Shown here: piece after piece, positions 8,279 through 13,087 of the stretch | Position numbering within the stretch: the stretch's first letter is position 1 | How the letters are laid out: each line of letters starts with the position of its first letter | DNA from: Salinivirga sp964413185 | Lineage (GTDB): Bacteria > Bacteroidota > Bacteroidia > Bacteroidales > Salinivirgaceae | Direction: 5' to 3' | Assembly: GCA_964413185.1 (NCBI GenBank) | Contig: CAYPSX010000109.1 | Coordinates: 1-13,087 of the forward strand | DNA length: 13,087 nucleotides | The notes under the pieces: generated by a model | The model's database searches: none | The model's input: only the letters and a program-made list of their open reading frames with translations | Told to the model about the DNA's origin: nothing | Translations under genes and position numbers: made by a program

Positions 8279-8422
8279 ATGAAAATAAATTTCATTTTTG
8301 CATGGTACGATTTCTGGATAGGTCTATTCTGGGACAGGAAGAAAAAATGGCTGTATATTTTACCAATACCCATGGTGGGTATCGTGCTCAAATTCAATAA
8401 AAAACAAGAGAGGCTGCGATAA
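8279..8422 (+). CDS. 47-residue conserved-looking microprotein (YDFW-type, unknown function)
   Basis: A small ORF of 47 residues runs from ATG at 8279 to TAA at 8420. It begins MKINFIFAWYDFWIGLFWDR and continues with KKKWLYILPIP and GIVLKFNKK. It is rich in Trp, Tyr, Phe and Lys, has no Cys, no signal peptide and no clear membrane helix. From memory it resembles a family of very short hypothetical proteins (pattern F-AWYD-WVG-F-DR-K--LY--P-P--G) found in phages and scattered bacterial genomes, function unknown. Support for coding comes from this resemblance, an A-rich leader (AAACGAAACAC before the ATG) and an exact -7 promoter box 26 bases upstream. Its last codons and stop lie inside the terminator hairpin of the convergent carboxylase operon. 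The alternative is a chance ORF, which I consider less likely. Confidence 0.72.
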   Translation: MKINFIFAWYDFWIGLFWDRKKKWLYILPIPMVGIVLKFNKKQERLR

Positions 8423-8436
8423 AATCACAGCCTCTC
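8401..8436 (-). terminator. Rho-independent terminator of the carboxylase/biotin carrier operon
   Basis: GAGAGGCTG (8408-8416) pairs perfectly with CAGCCTCTC (8428-8436), and GAT/ATC add inner pairs. Read on the minus strand, the stem is followed by TTGTTTTTT, a good U-tract. It starts 21 bases past the stop codon of the biotin carrier gene (8458-8460). On the plus strand no T-run follows, so it is oriented for the minus-strand operon, although it also contains the 3' end of the plus-strand microprotein ORF. Confidence 0.85.
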
Positions 8437-8457
8437 CGTTAATCTATCATCGAAGTG

Positions 8458-8784
8458 CTACTCAAACTCAATCATAAGCGTTTGCCTGGGCACTTGTTGT
8501 CCTTTTTTCACATGCACCTTTTTGATTTTCGCATTAAAATCAGCCAGAATTTCATTCTCCATTTTCATGGCTTGCAAAATCAACATAGGTTCGTTTTTCT
8601 TCACCTTTTGTCCCTCTTTTACCAACACTTTAAGTATTGTGCCGGGAATAAAGGAGTACAATTTTTTCGGATCACTCGGTTCATAAGGTTTTCGCTCATT
8701 ATACTTTTTAGTAGTATATGTTTTGTAAATGGTATCATCTACGCGAAAACTTTTAAACCTTGATTTTTTCTCTTTTTCCTCCAT
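8458..8784 (-). CDS. Biotin carboxyl carrier subunit of an acyl-CoA carboxylase
   Basis: Carrier protein of 108 residues that holds biotin and shuttles carboxyl groups between a biotin carboxylase and the carboxyltransferase encoded just upstream. The C-terminal half (about 42-108) is a biotinyl/lipoyl domain, with IPGTI (46-50), VKEGQKVKKNEPMLIL (55-70) and the biotin attachment site AMKMEN, making Lys74 the modified residue. The N-terminal 40 residues are very basic and contain FRVDDTIYKTY (13-23), a lead-in I recall from stand-alone carrier subunits in Bacteroidota. It starts 12 bases after the stop of the carboxyltransferase gene on the same strand, so the two are very likely co-transcribed and translationally coupled, ending at the hairpin at 8408-8436. 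It could equally be the gamma subunit of a decarboxylase, but no membrane subunit gene is adjacent. Confidence 0.93.
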   Translation of the reverse strand: MEEKEKKSRFKSFRVDDTIYKTYTTKKYNERKPYEPSDPKKLYSFIPGTILKVLVKEGQKVKKNEPMLILQAMKMENEILADFNAKIKKVHVKKGQQVPRQTLMIEFE

Positions 8785-8796
8785 AATACGATTAGT

Positions 8797-10341
8797 TTAA
8801 AATGGTGGAATTCCATGTTTCTTACGTGGCTGACCAACCTTTTTATTGGCAGAAACTTCAATGGAATGCATCAATATACGACGTGTTGTTTCAGGCTCAA
8901 TAACTGAGTCGATATATCCTTTTGCAGCAGCAACGTACGGATTAGCGAATTTATCTTTGTACTCTTTTACTTTTTGCTTGCGCATAGCTTCCGGATCGTC
9001 TGCCTCTTTAATTTCTTTTCTGAAAATAATATTGGCAGCTCCTTCGGGTCCCATAACGGCAATTTCGGCTGTTGGCCAGGCAAAAACAAAGTCGGCACGT
9101 AAATGGCGAGAGTTCATTGCAATGTAACCTCCGCCATAAGCTTTGCGCAGAATGATTGTAATTTTAGGTACGGTAGCTTCGCTGTAAGCATACAACACTT
9201 TTGCACCGTGACGGATTACTCCTGCGTGCTCCTGATCGATTCCGGGCAAATAGCCGGGCAAGTCTTCAAGCGTTACAACAGGCACATTAAATGCATCGCA
9301 ATAGCGGATAAACCGTGCTGCTTTATCGGACGAATCCGTATCGAGAACGCCGGCAAGTACCAGTGGCTGGTTTGCTACAAAACCAACAGTTTCCCCATTG
9401 ATGCGCCCAAATCCAATCACAATATTGGCTGCAAAGAGCTCCTGAACTTCAAAGAAATCAGAATCATCGACCAAAGCACGAATTACATCGCGCACATCGT
9501 AAGGTTTTTTAGGATCGCTGGGGACAATTTCCTCAATTTTAAATTCTTTGCGTGGCTCTTTTGGCGGGAATGCACGGGCTTTTTGCTCATTATTCCAGGG
9601 GATAAATGTGATGAGTTTCTTAATTTGATCGAAACACTCTAATTCATTTTTGGCATAAAAATGAGCATTCCCGGTTTTTTCGGCCTGCACAAGTGCTCCG
9701 CCCAATTCTTCCATAGAAATTTCTTCACCCAGCACAGTTTTTATAACTTCCGGACCGGTGATGAACATTTTGGAAATTTGGTCGACCACAAAAACGAAAT
9801 CGGTCAATGCGGGAGAATACACAGCACCTCCGGCACATGGTCCGAGAATCACAGAAATTTGAGGGATAACGCCTGATGCGAGGGTATTTCGAAAGAAGAT
9901 TTCGCCATAACCGGCTAATGAGTTAACACCTTCCTGAATACGAGCCCCACCCGAATCGTTAATACCAATAAGTGGTACACGCATTTTCAGTGAGTGATCC
10001 ATAATTTTGGTGATTTTGCGGGCATGCATTACGCCCAACGAACCACCGGCCACGGTAAAATCCTGTGCAAAAATACAAACAGGAGAACCGTATATTGTTC
10101 CTGTTCCGGTAATTACACCATCACCATGAAGCACTTTCTTTTCCATGTTGAAATCGCGGGCATCGTGCTCCACAAAAAGGTCATACTCATGAAAAGAGTC
10201 TTTGTCAAGAAGTGCAAGTATGCGCTCACGGGCGGTCATTTTGCCCATTGCAGTTTGCTTCTGGATTGCCTTATCGCCTCCACCCTGCTCCGCAATGGCC
10301 CTTCTTTTTAAAAGCTCTTTCGTCTTTTGTTTTAATGACAT
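8797..10341 (-). CDS. Acyl-CoA carboxylase, carboxyltransferase (beta) subunit, propionyl-/methylmalonyl-CoA type
   Basis: Carboxyltransferase of 514 residues that moves a carboxyl group between biotin and an acyl-CoA. This length is normal for PccB/MmdA proteins. Both crotonase-fold halves are present. The N-terminal half has GKMTARERILALLD (33-46), NDSGGARIQEG (128-138) and the oxyanion-hole stretch GPCAGGAVYSPAL (167-179). The C-terminal half has VLDTDSSDKAARFIRYCDAF (332-351), PGYLPG (362-367), AYGGGYIAMNSR (401-412) and AWPTAEIAVMGPEGA (421-435). Ile407 sits at the position that is Asp422 in Streptomyces PccB and Ile in AccB, a known determinant of acyl-chain preference, so strict propionyl-CoA specificity should not be assumed. 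It forms a two-gene unit with the biotin carrier gene. No biotin carboxylase, epimerase or decarboxylase membrane subunit is encoded nearby. Cytoplasmic. Confidence 0.95.
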   Translation of the reverse strand: MSLKQKTKELLKRRAIAEQGGGDKAIQKQTAMGKMTARERILALLDKDSFHEYDLFVEHDARDFNMEKKVLHGDGVITGTGTIYGSPVCIFAQDFTVAGGSLGVMHARKITKIMDHSLKMRVPLIGINDSGGARIQEGVNSLAGYGEIFFRNTLASGVIPQISVILGPCAGGAVYSPALTDFVFVVDQISKMFITGPEVIKTVLGEEISMEELGGALVQAEKTGNAHFYAKNELECFDQIKKLITFIPWNNEQKARAFPPKEPRKEFKIEEIVPSDPKKPYDVRDVIRALVDDSDFFEVQELFAANIVIGFGRINGETVGFVANQPLVLAGVLDTDSSDKAARFIRYCDAFNVPVVTLEDLPGYLPGIDQEHAGVIRHGAKVLYAYSEATVPKITIILRKAYGGGYIAMNSRHLRADFVFAWPTAEIAVMGPEGAANIIFRKEIKEADDPEAMRKQKVKEYKDKFANPYVAAAKGYIDSVIEPETTRRILMHSIEVSANKKVGQPRKKHGIPPF

Positions 10342-10518
10342 AAGAACAAATTTTGGTTAAACATCAAATTACAAACCTGTTGTAATTTTTTATAGGCCAT
10401 AAGCGGCCACATTAACAAATAATTTACAAGATTACGAAATATTGGTTAAAGAAAAAAAATCAATTTGTGAAATTTCATTGGTGTGAAACAATCTTGGTAA
10501 CCCTATCAATTTGTGTAT

Positions 10519-10526
10519 CAAATATA
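10519..10526 (-). promoter_or_regulatory. Candidate -7 promoter element for the carboxylase operon
   Basis: On the minus strand this reads TATATTTG, an exact TAnnTTTG. It lies 178 bases upstream of the carboxyltransferase ATG (10339-10341), implying a leader of about 170 bases. The -33 region has only a weak TTTA match, so this is tentative. The intergenic region 10342-10617 otherwise shows an 11-base direct repeat (ATCAATTTGTG at 10459-10469 and 10505-10515) flanking the possible leader, and no gene. Confidence 0.35.
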
Positions 10527-10617
10527 AGAATTGTGTTTTATGTAAATAAACTTTTTTGAAGTTTTTTGGGTCGTATTAATTCATCATCGGAACAATAACA
10601 CACGAACTCATTACAGA

Positions 10618-12684
10618 TCAAGTTTTTATAAAAGAAATCGCGCATCCGCCTCCGGGAGCTAACTTCAACTGAATTGTTTTTTGTGCGGTTACCTGTATAG
10701 TATCAATTTCGATTTTTTGAGAAGCGTTATCCCAATGTGCACCTTCAGCATCTTTATAAATGATAGCCCGGTATGTTTTATTTTCGTCAAGAAATGATAA
10801 TGAAACCTTTAGCTCACGTGGTTCTTCATTGGTAATACTTCCTAAAAACCAATTTCCGGTTTGCTTTTCTTTGCGCGCAATGGTCACAAATTCGCCAACT
10901 TCGCCGTTAATCACTTCCGTTTGCGACCAATCGACGCCCACATCGCGTATGAATTGAAAGGCCGGGTTTCTTTCGTAGTGTTCGGGCAAATCGCACGCCA
11001 TTTGTACGGGACTGTAAATAACTACATACAAAGCCAACTGCTGCGCAATGGTAGTATTTACCTGATTATCGGGTTTGTACGGATCCAGTTTAATATTGAA
11101 CGCGCCCGGAGTAAAATCAATGGGACCGGCAAGCATACGCGTGAATGCTACTGTTGGCAGATGTGCCGGGGGATTGCCGCCATCCGATGCCCAGGCATTA
11201 AATTCCTGCCCCCGCAATCCTTCACGCGATATTGCATTGGGATATGTGCGGCGAATTCCTGTTGCTTTGATGGGCTCATGTGCATTAATGGCGATATTAT
11301 ATTTGGCTGCATTTTTCAGGACTTTTCTGTAATGATTGACCATAAACTGGCCGTGATGATATTCTCCTTTGGGAATGATCTTGCCTACATATCCTGTTTT
11401 AACGGTATGAATACCAAGCGATTCCATTAATTGAAAAGCGGTATCCATTTGTTTTTCGTAAGTGGTTACGGCTGCTGAAGTTTCATGGTGCATGATTATT
11501 TCAACGCCCTTTTCCCCGGCATAGCGAACCACTTCGTGCAAGTCGTAGTCGGGATAAGGCGTTACAAAGTCGAATATACCTTCGCGATCGTCTACGCCAA
11601 TCCAATTTTCCCAGCCGGTGTTCCAACCTTCAATAAGCACGCCGCCAATGTCGTTTTCAGCGGCAAAATCGATATAGCGTTTGGCGTTTTCGGTTGTGGC
11701 GCCGTGATTTCCACTGGCATAATCCCACTTTGATTTATCAAGATGCATTTCCCACCAAATTCCATTGTACTTCATGGGTTGAAAATAACTTACATCTCCC
11801 AGCTTGTTGGGTTCATTCAAATTCACAATTAGTTTTGAAGCAATGAGGTCTGTAGCTTTCTCTGCAATTTGGATCGTACGCCAGGGTGTTTTAAACGGAA
11901 TACCAACTTTTGCTTTATACGAATGTCTTTCTGTTCCCACCAAAACACTTTTCATTTCCAGTTTTTCAGGAAAAACTTTTAATGTCATTCCGGGATAATT
12001 AGTAAGCGCAGCTTCGTGAAAGCTGATATGTAATCCCGATTCTGAGCGCATCGTTACGGGTGTGTTTACTGCGTTTTCAGGAATGTGGGTTTGTGCCAGG
12101 TTTTGCGTGCTACTGTCGGTTGCATTAATCTCAGAAAAGTGAGATTCTGTGTACAAATGTTCGTAAATATCCCAATCGCCGGGTATCCACCACACTTTAT
12201 GATTGCCTGATAATTTGAACTCTGTATTTTCTTCGGCAATAAGCAGGGTATCCATCGCGGGTTGTTTGGGAAACTCGTATCGAAAACCAATGCCATCATT
12301 GTATGCACGAAAATAAATATTCATCGATCGTTTGGGAGCCTGCTTTTCCTGCAACGAAATCATCATTTCATTGTAATTATTCTCCACTTCGATTTGTTCG
12401 CCCCAGGGCATTTTCCATGTTTCTTCTATTGTTTTCATGCGGGTTTCCACGATCCGAAAATCGGATGCAAGCATGGGCTGATCTGTAAACTCAAACCCCA
12501 TTGCTGATGGTTTTACAACCGTATCTTCCTTAAAAACAACGGAATATCCCGGTTCCCCTGCCTCGTTGAGCTGGAAGTAGATTTGAATATTCTTGTCGGG
12601 CGATTTTACAATCATCTGATTTTTATTTGTTTGGCAGCCTAAAATTGACATAGCGAACGCTAAAAAAATTAAACTCTGTTTCAT
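10618..12684 (-). CDS. Glycoside hydrolase family 97 enzyme (SusB-like, inverting type), predicted lipoprotein
   Basis: Exo-acting alpha-glycosidase of family GH97, probably an alpha-glucosidase acting on malto-oligosaccharides or related alpha-glucosides in the periplasm. It has 688 residues, close to SusB. A lipobox (SILGC, Cys17) follows a hydrophobic segment at residues 4-16. The N-terminal beta-sandwich spans about 22-290, the (beta/alpha)8 barrel about 300-560 and a C-terminal beta domain about 575-688. Within the barrel, Glu401 (IMHHE), Glu470 (NAHEP) and Glu494 (RGQE) keep exactly the 69- and 24-residue spacings of SusB Glu439, Glu508 and Glu532, the two bases and the general acid of the inverting subgroup. 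Retaining GH97 members lack these bases and use an Asp nucleophile. IEGWNTGW (351-358) is also a family stretch. No SusC/SusD genes are adjacent. Exact substrate is inferred from the family only. Confidence 0.95.
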   Translation of the reverse strand: MKQSLIFLAFAMSILGCQTNKNQMIVKSPDKNIQIYFQLNEAGEPGYSVVFKEDTVVKPSAMGFEFTDQPMLASDFRIVETRMKTIEETWKMPWGEQIEVENNYNEMMISLQEKQAPKRSMNIYFRAYNDGIGFRYEFPKQPAMDTLLIAEENTEFKLSGNHKVWWIPGDWDIYEHLYTESHFSEINATDSSTQNLAQTHIPENAVNTPVTMRSESGLHISFHEAALTNYPGMTLKVFPEKLEMKSVLVGTERHSYKAKVGIPFKTPWRTIQIAEKATDLIASKLIVNLNEPNKLGDVSYFQPMKYNGIWWEMHLDKSKWDYASGNHGATTENAKRYIDFAAENDIGGVLIEGWNTGWENWIGVDDREGIFDFVTPYPDYDLHEVVRYAGEKGVEIIMHHETSAAVTTYEKQMDTAFQLMESLGIHTVKTGYVGKIIPKGEYHHGQFMVNHYRKVLKNAAKYNIAINAHEPIKATGIRRTYPNAISREGLRGQEFNAWASDGGNPPAHLPTVAFTRMLAGPIDFTPGAFNIKLDPYKPDNQVNTTIAQQLALYVVIYSPVQMACDLPEHYERNPAFQFIRDVGVDWSQTEVINGEVGEFVTIARKEKQTGNWFLGSITNEEPRELKVSLSFLDENKTYRAIIYKDAEGAHWDNASQKIEIDTIQVTAQKTIQLKLAPGGGCAISFIKT

Positions 12685-12685
12685 C

Positions 12686-12703
12686 TGTTTATAATTTTGA
12701 TTT
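12686..12703 (+). repeat. 18-bp direct repeat, copy 1 (adjacent to GH97 start codon)
   Basis: TGTTTATAATTTTGATTT is identical to the copy at 12923-12940. This copy lies one base from the GH97 ATG (12682-12684) and therefore forms its immediate 5' leader. Confidence 0.75.
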
Positions 12704-12713
12704 TAGTTGTCAG

Positions 12714-12830
12714 ATGGAACCTCCTATTTCTGACATTCAGCGTTTTAATGGAATATTCCAAATAATCATGCGCGTGTACTTCGGCATGCTCAGCATTAAT
12801 TTGTCAAAAGCTGTGTCATGGAGGTTTCAT
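12714..12830. repeat. Imperfect palindromic element (117 bp)
   Basis: Matching blocks occur in mirrored order: ATGGAACCTCC (12714-12724) with GGAGGTTTCAT (12820-12830), 10 of 11 paired; TGACA (12731-12735) with TGTCA (12814-12818); CAGC (12738-12741) with GCTG (12810-12813); TTAATG (12745-12750) with CATTAA (12794-12799). The outermost and innermost block pairs share the same centre at 12772. The element would lie in or near the GH97 leader, ending 30 bases from its ATG. It could be a large RNA hairpin, a decayed small mobile element, or coincidence in A/T-rich DNA. Confidence 0.45.
12749..12760. promoter_or_regulatory. 12-bp perfect palindrome, possible operator
   Basis: TGGAATATTCCA is perfectly self-complementary over 12 bases and sits 65 bases upstream of the GH97 start codon, inside the left half of the 117-bp palindromic element. 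Such sites often bind dimeric regulators, but no regulator gene is present in the window to link it to. Confidence 0.3.
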
Positions 12831-12922
12831 AATTATCGATTAAATATAGTGAGTTCGATGTAAAGTTATAAAGTTACTTAGAGTTTGCCAGAAAACTACC
12901 TTTTTTTATTGCTTGATTTATA

Positions 12923-12940
12923 TGTTTATAATTTTGATTT
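12923..12940 (+). repeat. 18-bp direct repeat, copy 2
   Basis: Exact second copy of the 12686-12703 repeat, 219 bases beyond the end of copy 1. The palindromic element lies entirely between the two copies. Flanking bases differ on both sides of the two copies. Confidence 0.75.
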
Positions 12941-13071
12941 CAATGGCCATATAGAGCTCGCCACAAAAAGCAAAGTAAGTAATATACTCCTTTAAGTTGT
13001 TTAATAATAAAATTCGTTCGAGATTAAGTTTTAGTCGTGGCTCGGTTCGAAAAGTTCAAGTTCAAAGCCTG

Positions 13072-13087
13072 TCCTCGAGAATCGGGA
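13072..13087. repeat. Small hairpin at the right window edge
   Basis: TCC-T-CGA (13072-13078) can pair with TCG-GGA (13082-13087) around a GAA loop with one bulged T. It resembles the TCCCGA...TCGGGA palindromes that are frequent between Bacteroidota genes (recalled, not searched). It is cut by the window end, so its full extent is unknown. Confidence 0.35.

Larger units (their letters stand above)
12685..13087. other. Gene-free region upstream of the GH97 gene
   Basis: This 403-base stretch contains no ATG-started frame I would call a gene. It holds the 18-bp direct repeat pair, the 117-bp imperfect palindromic element, a 12-bp palindrome and an edge hairpin, all listed separately. I find no exact TAnnTTTG box on the minus strand, so the GH97 promoter is not identified. 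A frame of 18 codons enters from the right edge on the minus strand and stops at 13031-13033. It could be the tail of another gene, but this is too short to judge. Confidence 0.55.

Noticed and set aside
9103..9642. 179-codon plus-strand frame opposite the carboxyltransferase gene
   Set aside because: It is antisense to a well-supported gene. Its translation has no recognisable motif and is rich in Cys, His and Ile, as expected of a shadow frame.
10558..10580. Weak AAACTT/AAGTTT hairpin downstream of the GH97 gene as a terminator
   Set aside because: The six-pair stem has almost no G-C pairs and no clean U-tract on the minus strand.
10861..11430. 189-codon plus-strand frame opposite the GH97 gene
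   Set aside because: It is fully inside the GH97 gene on the other strand, and the GH97 catalytic residues establish the minus frame.
13034..13070. tRNA-like GGTTCGAA motif near the right edge
   Set aside because: No acceptor, D or anticodon stems can be paired around it, so it is not a tRNA.
1..13087. CRISPR array, prophage, insertion sequence or toxin-antitoxin system
   Set aside because: There are no regularly spaced repeats, no transposase or integrase, and no phage structural genes. The microprotein alone does not indicate a prophage.

Overview
The window is most likely chromosomal DNA from a marine or gut-type member of Bacteroidota (Bacteroidales/Marinilabiliales-like; order inferred, phylum well supported). 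The evidence is a C-terminal type IX secretion (T9SS) sorting domain, gingipain-family C25 peptidases, a SusB-type GH97 enzyme, promoter -7 boxes of the TAnnTTTG type, and A/T-rich leaders with no obvious Shine-Dalgarno sequence.

Layout. Positions 1-1570 (minus) hold the N-terminal 523 codons of an Arg-gingipain-like C25 cysteine peptidase that runs off the left edge. Positions 1804-5589 (minus) encode a second, more divergent 1261-residue C25 peptidase with a complete T9SS sorting domain. A strong terminator hairpin (1763-1790) lies between the two. Positions 5811-7940 (plus, divergent) encode a lipoprotein prolyl oligopeptidase of family S9A, with a recognisable promoter and terminator. An intergenic stretch with an A/T hairpin precedes a 47-codon ORF at 8279-8422 (plus) that encodes a YDFW-type microprotein. 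Convergent to it is a minus-strand pair: an acyl-CoA carboxylase carboxyltransferase (8797-10341) and a biotin carrier protein (8458-8784). Positions 10618-12684 (minus) encode a lipoprotein GH97 glycoside hydrolase with the catalytic residues of the inverting (SusB) subgroup. The last 400 bases carry no convincing gene but contain an 18-bp direct repeat, a 117-bp imperfect palindromic element and a hairpin at the right edge.

How the genes may work together. The two C25 peptidases (exported across the outer membrane) and the membrane-anchored prolyl oligopeptidase could form a protein-to-peptide degradation route, with endoproteolysis outside the cell and short peptides cut in the periplasm. 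This is inferred from family roles and adjacency only. The carboxylase pair serves propionyl-/methylmalonyl-CoA or related acyl-CoA metabolism. The GH97 enzyme acts on alpha-glucosides or alpha-galactosides in the periplasm. No SusC/SusD pair is present, so this is not a classic polysaccharide utilisation locus.

Most of the window is well-known protein families. I do not see a clear new multi-gene system. The less ordinary items are the microprotein whose 3' end lies inside a terminator hairpin, the atypical active site of the second C25 peptidase, the carboxylase pair without a biotin carboxylase, and the palindromic/direct-repeat structure upstream of the GH97 gene.
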